Part shown: positions 23,101 through 34,370 of the stretch, piece by piece
How the letters are laid out: the number at the start of each line of letters is the position of its first letter
Position numbering within the stretch: position 1 is the first letter of the stretch
Assembly (NCBI GenBank): GCA_000729835.1
Contig: JFHB01000093.1
Location: forward strand, 47,759 to 111,758
Direction of reading: 5' to 3'
Source: Atkinsonella hypoxylon
Lineage: Eukaryota > Ascomycota > Sordariomycetes > Hypocreales > Clavicipitaceae
Length of the DNA: 64,000 nt
The notes under the pieces: generated by a model
The model's database searches: none
What the model was told of the DNA's origin: nothing
The model's input: only the letters and a program-made list of their open reading frames with translations
Translations under genes and position numbers: made by a program

Positions 23101-25400
23101 ACCACTAAGTCCTAAACAGCTATATCTAGCTAATTTAGAGCCTTCTAGGACCTATAAGCCTAATTTTACTAAAATAAGGGCTATAGGCTCCTATTGCGAA
23201 GTTCTAATTCCTTTAGAACAACAATCTAGGTTGCAGAAGCTAGCTAAAAGAACTATTCCTAGTAGACTTTTAGCTACACTAGGTTCTAATGTATATCTAA
23301 TATACATCCCCTCTAAACAAGCTATTATAAAGACTAGCTTCGTTAAAATTATAGAAGGAATAGGTTCTATTTTATAGGGCATCCCTAAGGTTCCTATTGG
23401 TTCTATAGTAGATAATCCTTTAGAGGGAGAAATCGATAACCAGCAATTAGTGGATAATTATACTCCTAAGTATCCTTATCCTAGTTATCTAGATGTGCTA
23501 AATTATCCACTAGAACCTGTAGATTAAGCTCTTCTACTAAGCAACCCTATAGAAGCTATAGAGGCCCCTAAAGCCCCTATACCTATAGAAACACCTATAG
23601 AAGCTACTATAGAAGCTGAAGCTGATGCTAATGCTATAGATTTAGATAGAGATATATTTTCCTTAATTAAGGATCTATGCTTTAAGGCAAGGACTAAAGC
23701 AGCTATTACTTCTAATAGTAATAAGGATGAACTTCCTAACACATAGAAGTAAGCCCTAAAAAGCTTTACTAAGCAGCATTAGATAGAAGCTACCTATAGC
23801 GAATTTAAGCAGCTATTAGCTGCTAGAACCTTTAAATTTATAGGGAAAGACTAAGTACCTAAGGGCTAAAGAGTTCTAAAGAATAGGCTTATTTATAGGC
23901 TTAAAAAGGATAAAGAAAATAATCCTATTAAATATAAGGCCCGCCTTATTACTAAGGGATTTATGTAAATAGAAGGTTAAGACTATCTAGAGACCTTTGC
24001 TGCAACTAGTATTCCTCCTAGCTAGCGTATATTATTAGCTCTTGCAGCTTTTAATAACTAGGAAGTTGAGTAAATCGATTTTATAGAAGCGTTTTTAAAT
24101 AGCAAGCTAAAAGAAGCTATTTATATAGAAATCCTAGATAGATTCGTTAAATTTGCAGAGCAAGCATCGCTATTAGTAGCTAAGCTACTAAAAAGCTGTA
24201 ATTACAAGCCCTCTAAAGAGCAAGTAATTAAGCTAGAAAAATCCCTCTATAGTCTAAAGCAAAGTCCTAGAGAATAGCAGCAAATTCTAACGGAATTACT
24301 TCAAAAGTATAGATTTAAACCTCTTATATCAGACCTAGCAGTCTTTTATAACCCAGCTACATCTACGTATATTGCTACCTATATAGATAACTGTCTTCTA
24401 ATTGGGCCTAATTTACGATATATTAATAAGCTTAAAAAGCTACTAAATCAAGCTTATCTAATAGAAGATAGGGGACCAGCAGAATTCTTTCTAGGTGTAT
24501 AAATCACCTATAATAGGTCTAAAAGGTCTATTAAAATCCACTAATCTTAATACATCCTTAAAGCCTTAGAAAGATTCAAAATGCTAGATGCTAAGCTGGC
24601 TTCTATCCCTATACAGCTAGGGATTCTAAAGCAACTAGTTACAAAACTCCTCTTAAAATCCGATTATAAGCTTTATTAGAGCATAATAGGCACTATAATG
24701 TACCTAATGTTGCTAACTAGGGCTAATATTACTTTTTCCGTTCAGTAGCTATTAACCTTCCTAGCTAAGCCCTATATAGAGCACCTAAACGCCTCTAAGC
24801 ACCTCCTAAGGTACTTAAGTAGTACTAGAAGCTTTACTATTATTTATAAGCATTCTATACCACTAGGGTCCTCTTCTAAAGCTTCTAGCTCTAAAGAAGT
24901 ACTTAAGACCCTCCTTAGTTATTGCAATAGCGATTTTGCCGGTAATAAAACCTCTTCTAAATTAACCTATGCTTATCTATATAAGCTAGCTAGTAGACCT
25001 ATTAGCTAGAAATCGAAAAAAGCTAGTACTATTGCCCTTTCTACCTTAGAAGCAGAATCTAATGCATTATTAGAAGCTATTAGGGAATTAGAGTGGCTCT
25101 ACGGCCTTTTTAAGGAGATAAAGCTGCCTTTAACCCCTTCTATTCCTATTAGGTGTAATAATTAAGGCGCTATAGTTACTGCTTACAACTTAACGTTGTA
25201 TAGTAGGACTAAGCACACCCTTTTGAAGTTTAACTACATTAGGGAAAAGATTTATAAAGGTATAGCTAAGGTTAGTTATATTAATACAAATTAGATGCTA
25301 GCAGATAGCCTAACTAAGCCTCTTGCTATTCAAAAGCATTAATAATTCATTAAGTTACTAGAGCTTTTTAGTTAGCTTATAAAAGCAACAAAAACACTTA
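20150..25400 (+). pseudogene. Copia-1a gag-pol polyprotein, RIP-inactivated
   Basis: The start codon reads ATA at 20150-20152 (ATG in copies 1b and 1c). Gag carries the family pattern KGPxNFKQ (about 20707-20730) and no obvious CCHC knuckle. Protease: YNTGST at 21671 (catalytic Asp to Asn). Integrase: HVRLGHIG with His at 22481 and 22496, and CLAC at 22583-22594, an intact HHCC zinc finger, followed by the core. RT: LKQSPRE (about 24260) and the catalytic motif at 24380-24391 reading YIDN. RNase H: SDFAG, KSKKAST and LSTLEAESNAL (about 24925-25075). The whole stretch stays in one frame, interrupted by TAA/TAG at Gln/Trp positions. The true C-terminus cannot be fixed because the real stop is indistinguishable from RIP stops. 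Confidence 0.87.
23066..23377 (+). pseudogene. Open in-frame remnant between integrase and RT of Copia-1a (103 codons)
   Basis: This open stretch lies in the same frame as the integrase upstream and the RT downstream. It covers the integrase C-terminal region and the surface-patch part typical of Copia elements (GSYCEVLIPL, NVYLIYIPSK). The homologous stretch in Copia-1b (49011-49388) is also open. Its ATG is internal, so it is a surviving piece of the polyprotein, not a separate gene. Confidence 0.75.
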
Positions 25401-25611
25401 AAAAATCGAAAAGCAACAAAAAACAGTTAAAAATCGAAAACAACAAAAACAATCAACAATAACTAGTTATATTCAACTATAACTACCCTGGAATTGCTGG
25501 AATTAGTTATGTTATTTAGTTCTGTTATTAGTACTGTATTTCGTTAGTTAATTCTAACTTAGATATCCTTTAAAGGAGCTAAGTTGCTTATAGAACTAGT
25601 TACTTTTTACA

Positions 25612-25624
25612 TTTCTAGAGGGAG
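25612..25624 (+). other. Polypurine tract of Copia-1a
   Basis: CTAGAGGGAG lies immediately upstream of the 3' LTR, the expected position of the plus-strand primer. The same tract precedes the 3' LTR of Copia-1b (51581-51590). Confidence 0.65.
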
Positions 25625-26320
25625 TGTTAAAAATAAGCTACCCTATATAGCCTATTTTTATGCCTACTAGTTGCTCTATTACGTAACCCTTATTAGGTCT
25701 TATTACGTTGATTTTTAGTAGAGATATTGCTGTTACTAGATGCAAAACATCTAGAATCAACTAAGGCAAAGTTGCCTAACCTATAGTTAACTTTAACTGC
25801 GATTTTCTCTACAACTAGCAATAGTAGAAATTTAAGAAGTATACTATTTAAAAGCTAAGAATTAAGGCTATTTAATAGTATAATTGTTAGATAAAGTTGC
25901 TTATAAGGGTTGTTTATTATTAGTGGAATTTATTAAATTGTGCACGTAGGCGTCTCGTTTATATAGCTGTAAGTTGATTTTTTTGTTTTTATATAGTAAA
26001 TCTTTTTGCGGAAATTATAAAGTAGCCTATAAGCCCCTTCTAGCGACTACAGCTTACTAATATAGTTAGAGGGTCTATAAAGGACTGGAAAGATTCAAGA
26101 TCCTACCCTTACTTGTTTGTTACAGCGCTCTTAATATAAGATACTACTATTATTATAGTTATCTACTGCCTCTACGTGATCTATACTATACACTACAGCT
26201 TGATTTAGGCCGCTGCTGCTTCCACTACGTGATAATTGCTAGGAGCAATTGCAGGTGCTAAATCTAAGAGACCACTACCCTCTTAGATATCTAGTTCTGT
26301 AATCTCTATTATTTTCAATA
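25625..26320 (+). repeat. Copia-1a 3' LTR (696 bp)
   Basis: Starts TGTTAAAAAT and ends ATTTTCAATA, followed by the target duplication ATAGC. It has the same length as the 5' LTR. The left half shows more C-to-T/G-to-A changes (CACGTGACC now TACGTAACC), while the right half keeps CCACTACGTGATAATTGC and GAGACCACTACCC. Confidence 0.94.
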
Positions 26321-26827
26321 ATAGCAATAAAATGTATAGTAACCTCCTAGCTTTTACTCTATTTTATTAGAGCGCTATAAACTACTATTAACATTAGTCT
26401 TATTAGGTCCTTAACGCCTTAAGCTTCTACTACTTAAATTATAAGGCCCTTAGCCTTACCTACTAATAGGCTCTAGCTAGTAGCGTTAAGAACAATTCTA
26501 TTATAGGCTAACTATAGGCTTCTAAAGATATAATCTTAGGTTAAGCCTAGAATTATATAGGCTACTACTAGGAAGACCTAGCTATTAATATCTGCCTATA
26601 AGCAAACTAAAGAAGTAATTAAGGCGCTTCTTTAGTAGCTATTATAGAACTACTATTTAATCTTTACTGCTGTTTGCACTATCCTTTTATATAGCAATAG
26701 AACTTACTTTAGGCTAAGGCATTACACTAAACTTTTACTTATTGCAGTAAAGCAGTTATACCTACTATTTATTTATATATTATAGAACAATAGTTAGTTA
26801 AAGAGTATAGAGATAAAGAATAATAAT
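26321..26827 (-). pseudogene. pol: Chromo-1b pol, N-terminal (protease region) segment
   Basis: Resumes the minus-strand pol after Copia-1a and matches about 3335-3840 of Chromo-1a. This corresponds to the protease and the linker to RT. I cannot locate the Asp-Thr-Gly motif in any copy. It ends at ATAAT (26823-26827), the target duplication of the following solo LTR. Confidence 0.75.
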
Positions 26828-27523
26828 TATTGAAAATAATAGGGATTACAGGACTAGATATCTAAGAGGGTAGTGGTCTCTTAGATTTAGCACCTGTAAT
26901 TGCTCCTAGCAATTATCACGTAGTGGAAGCAGCAGCGGCCTAAATCAAGCTGTAGTGTATAGTACTAGATCACGTAGAGGCAATAGATAACTGTAATAGT
27001 GGTATCTTTATATTGAGAGCGCTGTAACGAACTTAGTAAGAGTAGAATCTTAAATCTTTCCAGTCCCTTATAGACCCTCTAACTATATTAGCAGGCTGTA
27101 GTCGCTAGAAGGGGCTTGTAGGCTACTTTATAATTTCCGCAAAAAGATTTACTATATAAAAACAAAAAAATCGACTTACGGCTATACAAACAAGACGCCT
27201 ACGTGCACAATTTAACAAATTCCACTAATAACAAGCAACCCTTATAAGCAACTCTATCTAACAATTATACTATTAGATAGCCTTAATTCTTAGCTTTTAA
27301 ATAGTATACTTCTTGAATTTCTACTATTGCTAGTTGTAGAGAAAATCGCAGTTAAAGTTAACTATAGGTTAGGCAACTTTGCCTTAGTCGATTCTAGATG
27401 TTTCGCATCTAGTAATAGCGATATCTCTACCAAAAATCAACGTAACAAGACCTAATGAGGGTCACGTGATAGAGCAACTAGTAGGCATAAAAATAGGCTA
27501 TATAGGGTAGCTTATTTTTAACA
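26828..27523 (-). repeat. Solo Copia-1 LTR in Chromo-1b
   Basis: A 696-bp Copia-1 LTR in reverse orientation, from TATTGAAAAT to ATTTTTAACA, flanked by ATAAT on both sides (26823-26827, 27524-27528), with no internal Copia sequence. A complete LTR with matching flanking duplications is the product of recombination between the two LTRs of one element. Both ends are only lightly RIP-mutated (CACGTGATAGAGC, TATCACGTAGTGG), as expected if both are former outer ends. Confidence 0.92.
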
Positions 27524-28759
27524 ATAATATATCTATTTTTTTAGTTATCTCTCTATATTCTTCTTCTAGCTACTTATTAAGTAAGGGTTATTACGTTATT
27601 TACATTACCTTTACCTCTATATTAAGCTTAAGGCTAAGGGTAAGCCTTTTTCTAACTTATTAAAGTCCTTCTTCTATATATTATCTATTGCTGCTGCTTA
27701 TACACTAGTTAACTTTAGCTTATATTCTGCTAGTTACTATCTATATCCTTAAATATAGTGTTAGAATAACTTACACTAAAGGTATTACCTCTTTTAGTAG
27801 TATTTTTTAAGTTTAGCCTTAAATACTTACTTTACTTATAAAGTATCCTTATTTAGTTATTTTACTTTAGATTTCTTTATGCTCTCTTTCTATCTCTATT
27901 AAGTTCCTATAGTGTTAATCTTAGTTATCTTAGTGTTGCTATTCTAGGGCCCTTTAGAGCTAAAGCTACGTTTTAGCTAATGTTATTTCTTAATGCAATA
28001 TAACTTAAGGTTTAGTGTAATACTGCAGTAGTACTCTACTGCTTAAAGGTAATTATAATAGAGAATATCTCTCTTTATACTATAATCCTTTATTTCCTTA
28101 TTAAGCGTTATTTATAACTTAGCTAACTTTATACTATTATTTTAGTTAGCTCTTTCTACTAGCGCGATTTTCTCCTTAAAATAAACGTAGAATTCTATAA
28201 ACTACTTATTGTTACTTTATTAAAGCTAATTAAGCTTAATTAGAGCTTAGTTCTACTAATAAGGATCTATAAAGACTAATTCTAAGTAATTAAGGAACCT
28301 TTATATATTGTATCCCCTTACTTTATCTACCTTATAATAGGCAGCTACTCTTTACTAAACCTTAGGCAATAAGCTTTAGTATAAATAGTACTACTAGTTC
28401 TATATTATGCCTATAAAGGCACTATTAGCCTAAAGCTTTTAGGTAATTACTATTTACTAGGCCTAAAAGCCCTATTTATTTCTATTGTAAGAGTTTACTA
28501 TAGATAGAGGCTTCTATTTAGGTTCCTCTAGCTGCTAGCTTACTGTAGCTTAAAGCTGCTTCTCTTTCTATATATAGTTTATTATAAAGCGTTATAGTTT
28601 CTTTATCTATAGAGATTAGCTCTTAACTAATTTATAAAGCGCTGCAATTTCTGCTGCTTTTTAGCTAATTTCTACTGTATTTTCCTCTACCTCTCTATAG
28701 AGGTTAAAAGGGTGCTTAAGCTAACTAGCTAGGCCCTTATTACTATAACTAAACAACAT
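27524..28759 (-). pseudogene. gag: Chromo-1b gag, RIP-inactivated
   Basis: Minus-strand gag homologous to 2098-3330 of Chromo-1a. The start codon ATG is intact (28759-28757). The zinc-knuckle region lies near 27735-27785. In-frame TAA/TAG occur at Gln/Trp positions throughout. The solo LTR sits close to the gag-pol boundary. Confidence 0.8.
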
Positions 28760-28798
28760 TGTTCTTACTAGTGTTCTATCTATAGAATAATTATAGTA

Positions 28799-29121
28799 TA
28801 TAATAAACTAACTTAGTAGCTGCTGCTAACTAGCGTTTATAATAAGAACTATAATTATAGAGAGAAAAGAAGGAAGAGAGAAGGAACTAGAAGCCTCTTT
28901 ATACCTCTATACTATATATTTAGAGGTAGGTTTATCCCCTTAGGAGCCCCTTTTAGTATATACTCTATAGCTAAGGTCCTCTCTCTAGGGCCTAGTAAAG
29001 TCTAGCTAACCCCTAAACAAATATAGCTTGCTTCTATCCCTTTACCTATATAGATCTCTGTCTCTCTTCTGCTGTTCTCCCTCTACTAAAAGACCTAAGC
29101 CTAAGGCTTAAGTCTATAACA
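28799..29121 (-). repeat. Chromo-1b 5' LTR (323 bp)
   Basis: On the plus strand it runs from TATAATAAACTAAC to GTCTATAACA and is followed by CTACC. The right (outer) end keeps GTCTCTCTTCTGCTGTTCTC, which is mutated in the 3' LTR of the same element. The self-primer match is visible across its left border (AATAATTATAGTA before 28799; ATAATTATAG inside). Confidence 0.92.
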
Positions 29122-29311
29122 CTACCTTCTAATTTCTAATAAATAGTTCTACAGTATATTATACAGTAGAGCCTATAGTAGTAACAGTAAGGAGCTGTTT
29201 AGTTACTGTTTTAGCCTAATGTAGTAATCTAGCCCCTCTCTATACAGCAGAAGGCCTTAGGCCTTCTCTTCTTTAAAAAGATTATAAAAGTCCTTTAATT
29301 TAAATAGCAGC
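29122..29311 (-). mobile_element. Chromo-1c, segment 3 (linker before RT)
   Basis: After the CTACC duplication the host Chromo-1c resumes for about 190 bp (homologous to about 3900-4085 of Chromo-1a) and stops at GCAGC (29307-29311), where Copia-1b begins. The remaining gag and 5' LTR of Chromo-1c are not found in the window. Confidence 0.85.
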
Positions 29312-30018
29312 TGTTAAAAATAAGCTACCCTGTATAGCCTATTTTTATGCTTGCTAGTTGCCTGTTAGTTGCTCTATTACGTAACCCTAACTAGGTCTTA
29401 TTACGTTAATTTTTAGTAGAGATATCGCTGTTACTAGATGCAAAACATCTAGAATCGACTAAGGCAAAGTTGTCTAACCTATAGTTAACTTTAACTGCGA
29501 TTTTCTCTACAACTAGCAATAGTAGAAATTTAAGAAGTATACTATTTAAAAGCTAAGAATTAGGGCTATTTAATGGTATAATTGTTAGATAGAGTTGCTT
29601 ATAAGGGTTGCTTATTATTAGTAGAATTTGTTAAATTGTGCATATAGGCGTCTCGTTTATATAGCTGTAAGTTAATTTTTTTGTTTTTATATAGTAAATC
29701 TTTTTACGGAAATTATAAAGTAGCCTATAAGCCTCTTCTAGCAACTATAGCCTGCTAATATAGTCAGTAGGTCTATAAGGGACTAGAAAGATTTAAGATC
29801 CTACTCTTACTAACTTATTTGTTACAGCGCTCTTAATATAAAGATACTACTATTACAGTTATCTATTGCCTCTACGTAATCTATACTATACACTACAGCT
29901 TAATTTAGGCTGCTGCTGCTTCTACTACATAATAATTGCTAGGAGTAATTACAGGTGCTAAATATAAGAGACTACTACTCTCTTCTATCTAGTCCTGTAA
30001 TCCCTATTATTTTTATTA
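29312..30018 (+). repeat. Copia-1b left LTR (707 bp, subtype alpha)
   Basis: Starts TGTTAAAAAT and ends ATTTTTATTA. It has the extra TTGCTAGTTGCCTG segment near 29352, an insertion giving ACTAACTTATTTGTTAC near 29810, and a shortened TCTTCTATCTAG near 29981. The latter two changes are shared with the Copia-1c LTR (53724-54430) but not with the right LTR of this element. Confidence 0.9.
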
Positions 30019-30991
30019 GGTTATAAGCCCAGAAGACCTATCTACAAGCTGTTAGCCCGCTGAAAATCTACTATTGTGTACTATATTACCTACTAGAAGC
30101 TATATTAAGACCTACGCTAGCAGCTATTGCTGCTAAAACTATTAGTAGCTTGCTAGAAGCTATTAATACCTACTGCACATACATCGCTAGCCACTATACT
30201 GGTGTTTTTATTCTGCCCACTCTATACCTCCTGCACTAGTTCTATACACCTAGTGTATATATACTTTTAAAGCTATTCTTAATAGCTAGGTTCTATTGTT
30301 GTGCAACATTAAAATATATATATCTACACACATTACATTTACACTATAAATCGTTTTATTAGGCACTACTTAATTAATTATTTCTATTAAGAAATAAGCT
30401 TAGCGCTGCACTGCATCGCTTATTGTTGTGCTGTTATCTTGTATATTGTGCACCTAGTGTACCTCTATTAGTAGCTATACTACAATTTGTAGTGTACGCC
30501 TAATAGCTCTTGTTGCTATTAAATATTCCTGTATTTTTAGTTGCAGAATTAATTTATGTAGTAATCCTACTAGTTAGGATTTTAAAGTAGAAATTAGCTA
30601 GATATCCCTAAATTAGCTGTGCCTAGGTCTTTACTAATTTATTAGAACCTAATTAGAGAAGAATCTCCTAAATTTTTTAGCTAAAAATAGCTAAGACCTA
30701 TGTTTTATGCCTCTCGCAACCGCTTGTTAATCTAGTCTGCTATACAAATTGTATGTATATATAGATTGCAATATAACGCAACCTTTAGAGCCTGTTATAC
30801 CTGTTACAAAAGAAATTGGAGAAAAATCTCAGTATAATTTCTAAAGATATAGGGCACTTCTAGGCCTATAATAGAGCAATCTATTAATATCTAGTAGAGG
30901 TTATTACTGTTATTTACTACTATTTCTACTGTAATTTGGCTATAATTAGCTATAAAAAAGCGTTAAATTAGCTACTTTTTAAACCCTTAAA
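30019..30991 (+). other. Copia-1b leader with primer site
   Basis: Begins GGTTATAAGCCCAGAAGACC, the half-tRNA-type primer site. The rest is homologous to 19182-20149 and holds no gene. It is more RIP-mutated than the leader of Copia-1a. Confidence 0.65.
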
Positions 30992-31627
30992 ATGGCACTA
31001 AAAGGAACAGGCAAGGGAAAGAGCATAAGCCCTAAATAGGGTAGTGGTTCTAGTACACTAGCTAATCTAGCTGCTGCTACTAGCTTTCCTAGTCCAGCTA
31101 GATCCCCCCCTTAGCTAGTAGATTTCTCTTCTAATAAAGAAGATTATACAGCTAAGAAGGCTCTAAAAGAAGCTAGATTAGCTTCTAAAAGAGTAGTGTA
31201 AGTCTATAATGTTTAAGCTAATCTAAAAGCTTAAATAGATAAGCAACAAGAGACCCTAAATAGATTTATTAGGTATAGTGAAGCAAAATAAAGCTAAAAT
31301 AAAGGTAATATAGCTGATTTACTAAGTAAATTAGATACTATAATTACATCTATAGGTAATCTCTCTATAGGGTCTCCCTCTAAGGTAGTAGATCCTGTTA
31401 CTTCTAAAAGAGCTTCTAAAGTCTCTTTTAAAGCCCCTAAACCTTCTAGTTCTAATAGTGCTACTTTTCTGCCTACTTTTAATAAAGGCACTATAAAAGA
31501 GCTAAATAAGAAGGTCTACTCTATTCTAGAGGCTGCTAAGCTAAAAGGCCCTGAAAATTTTAAACAGTAGAAGTAAGCTTTAACTATTCAATTTAGGGCA
31601 CTAGGATTCCCTCAATTTATTAATAAT
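30992..31627 (+). pseudogene. Copia-1b gag, part 1
   Basis: Start ATG intact at 30992-30994. The frame is open apart from TAA/TAG at Gln/Trp sites and contains KGPENFK (near 31547-31568) and FRALGFP, the core Gag pattern. It stops at ATAAT (31623-31627), where Chromo-1d inserted, and continues at 40413. Confidence 0.85.
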
Positions 31628-31950
31628 TGTAATGGACTGACCTAGTGGCTGCTGCTAACTAGCGTCTATAATAAGAACTATAATTATAGGGAGGAAAGAA
31701 GGAAGAGAGAAGGAACTAGAAGCCTCTCTATACCCCTGTACTATATATCTAGGGGTAGGTCTATCCCCTTAGAAGCCTCTTTTAGTATATACTCTATAGC
31801 TAAGGTTCTCTCTCTAAGGCCTAGTGAAGCCTAGCTAACCTCTAGACAAATGCAGCTTGCTTCTATCCCTTTACCTATATAGATCTCTATCTCTCTTTTA
31901 CTGTTCTCCCTCTACTAAAAGACCTAAGCCTAAGGCTTAAGTCTATAATA
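31628..31950 (-). repeat. Chromo-1d 3' LTR (323 bp)
   Basis: Plus-strand reading TGTAATGGACTGACC to GTCTATAATA. The left end is the least RIP-mutated Chromo-1 LTR end in the window; the right (inner) end is more mutated. Confidence 0.93.
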
Positions 31951-34370
31951 TACTCTCCTTCTCCTCTTAGGCTCTATAACAATCCCTTTTATTGTTTATA
32001 GTAGGTGCTGCAGATAGCAGCTAACACTCTATCTACTCCCCCTTTACATTTCCTCTATTGTTTACTTATAAAAAAAAAAAAAAATATAGAGGTATAACGT
32101 CTACGCCTAGGCGCTTTACTTTAGCTGCTCTATTGCTGCACTAACGCACTAGTTGTTGTTAGTGCAGCGTTATAGAGCTAATATATAAATAGATATTTGC
32201 TCTACTCTCTTTCCCTTTAATTGCCTATAGCACCTTAGCAACAGCTATTAATTGCTTTACTAACTAACCTATTAGTTACATTATAATAGGTTAATTATGC
32301 TCCTCTTTGCTTAATTGTACCCTCTTAAGGTCTATTAACTCTTTGCCTCTCTTTACCTTATAATTCTCTATATATAGCTATTAATTATCTGCCTATTATA
32401 TAGGCGCTAGCTGTAATGCTAGTGTTACTAGTGTATAAACTGCTTATATCCTTAGGTCTCTTTACGTTTAAAGCAATTATTATATAACAATCCCTTTTGT
32501 TAACTAAGAGGCACTCTTTCTCTTTTATTCTTATTGTTATTGCAAACAGTTATTAGTTGTATATAACCTATCTATATATAAGGGGTATTGTTAAGGGTGT
32601 AGAGCGCAAACAGTTATTATTAGTAGTATACTTTTAGCATACAATAAACTAACAGCTAGTAAAGCGTAAATAGTTATTATTATTATTATCCCTTTAGTGT
32701 ATAATAAACTAGTAGCTAGCCTTTAGCTATTTTTAATATAAAAATAAATAATTCTTTTTCTCTCTTCTTTACCTTTTTCTTCTTTCTTTATATTATATTT
32801 TACCTCTATATTATAAACAAATAATTCTATTGTTACTTCCTAAAATTTCTCTTTATACTATATAGCTACTACTGCTTCTCTTAACGTAAAAGAACCCCTT
32901 TCTATTACCTTTAAATAGAATTTATTTAACTATAAGTAGCTAGCTAATTAAAACCGCAAAATATTGTTCTACTAGCCTAAAGTATACTGCTTCTTTATCT
33001 ATATATAGCTTATTCCTTTACTAACCTAGAATATATTTAGAACTTTAATAGCTATATTGCTAGTGCTAATGCCTTTACTGCCTCTACTTCTATAGCGCTA
33101 ATAGTCCTTTATTACTACTATATCTATAGTTTCCTTATATAAAAGGACTTAGATAATTTAAAGCTATTTAATAGTAATATTCTTAAAGATATTTATATAC
33201 TATATTGCAACAACCTTTATAAGAAGAGCTTATATAACTATTATTTTAGCTAAGAGAGAGAATACTAACTATATATATAGAGGTATAGAGGCTATATCTA
33301 GAATCTAAGCCTTTTTACTAGGCATTCTTACCTATAGTATTACTTTACTAAAATATAGGAACTTACTAACTAAGGTTTTATAGTTAAGTTTATATTAATT
33401 CCCTTTTACTCTAGCTAGCCTATTTACTAAACTATTCTTACCTATAAGTTCTTAAATATATATAATTACTATAATACTATTCTTAAGGATATACTTACTG
33501 CTAATTATATAGAAGAGAAGGTTGCGCTCTCTTTTTCTCTTTATTATATAACTTAAGCTAGTAGCTTTTCTATACTTACTCTCTTTTCTTCTATAATCTA
33601 TAAGAGCACTATAGCCTCTATTATTCTAAAGAACAATAAGTTTAACTCTAATAAGTATAAGTATATCTCTATAGATATTAACAATAACTTCTTATTTCTT
33701 TCTATACTTACTACTACTACTACTATTACTATACTTTTATTATTACTCTTACTTATACCTATACTTTATTGTATACTGCTAACCTCTACTACTGCTGCCT
33801 CTTTACTACTATATAAGGCTTCTTTACTGCTATATATTATTCTTTTACTCTTATAAAATAACCTTAAGGTAATACACTAGAAATATACTTACCTTTAAGT
33901 AGAGCTTAAAAGCTTAAACTACTTATAGCACTAATTACTATTTATATTCCTAAAGTATATAACTTTAACTTAGCTTACTGTCTCTTTAGCTTTCTTTTTC
34001 TTTATTTTCTTTCCCCTTAGAACTATACCTTTACGCCTAAAGCATTAAGCTATTTAAGACGTTATATCTTTACCTATACCTACTAGAGTAAGGCCTTAAT
34101 TTAAAGCGCTAGTTATATTCTTACTTACTTTAGCCTTTATACCTTCTACTAGTGCTACTATTCTAGCTCTAGCTTCTACGCTACTCTAAAAACACTATAT
34201 AGTTCCTTTAGCTTCTATTCTATAACTGCCTAAAGAGCAATAGAGCACCTTCTAAGTAGTTATACCTCTATACTATAAGCACTAATGCCTCCTTACTACT
34301 TACTAAGAAATTTCTTTTGTTTTATTTTTTTTTTATAGTTATATAGACCTCTATAAAGAGAAGTTTATTT
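31951..34370 (-). other. Chromo-1d 3' region (unknown function)
   Basis: Reverse complement of the 7091-9493 region of Chromo-1a, including the tandem repeat (about 32600-32720) and the possible extra reading frame (about 32990-34290). The boundary with pol is approximate. Confidence 0.6.

Larger units (their letters stand above)
18486..26320 (+). mobile_element. Copia-1a, complete RIP-degraded Ty1/Copia element
   Basis: A 7,835 bp element with two 696-bp LTRs, flanked by ATAGC (18481-18485, 26321-26325), inserted in the pol of Chromo-1b in the opposite orientation. Integrase precedes RT and RNase H, which defines Ty1/Copia. Structure: LTR, half-tRNA-type primer site, leader of about 970 bp, one long gag-pol frame, purine tract CTAGAGGGAG, LTR. 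Its outer LTR ends (18486 side and 26320 side) are less mutated than the inner ends. Confidence 0.94.
12493..29121 (-). mobile_element. Chromo-1b, complete minus-strand chromovirus with two Copia-1 insertions
   Basis: Flanked by CTACC on both sides (12488-12492, 29122-29126). The span is 16,629 bp. Removing Copia-1a and the solo LTR with one TSD copy each leaves about 8,088 bp, close to the 8,080 bp of Chromo-1a. Order on the minus strand: 5' LTR 28799-29121, gag, pol, 3' region, 3' LTR 12493-12815. It inserted into Chromo-1c in the same orientation as its host. All frames are RIP-broken. Confidence 0.93.

Noticed and set aside
23191..23382. Minus-strand open stretch
   Set aside because: Antisense shadow of the open pol remnant at 23066-23377, which is in frame with integrase and RT.
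23524..23742. Minus-strand 72-codon Ser/Ala/Leu-rich open stretch
   Set aside because: Antisense to the pol linker, whose repeated GAAGCT/GCTATAGAA codons create the Ser/Ala-rich reading.
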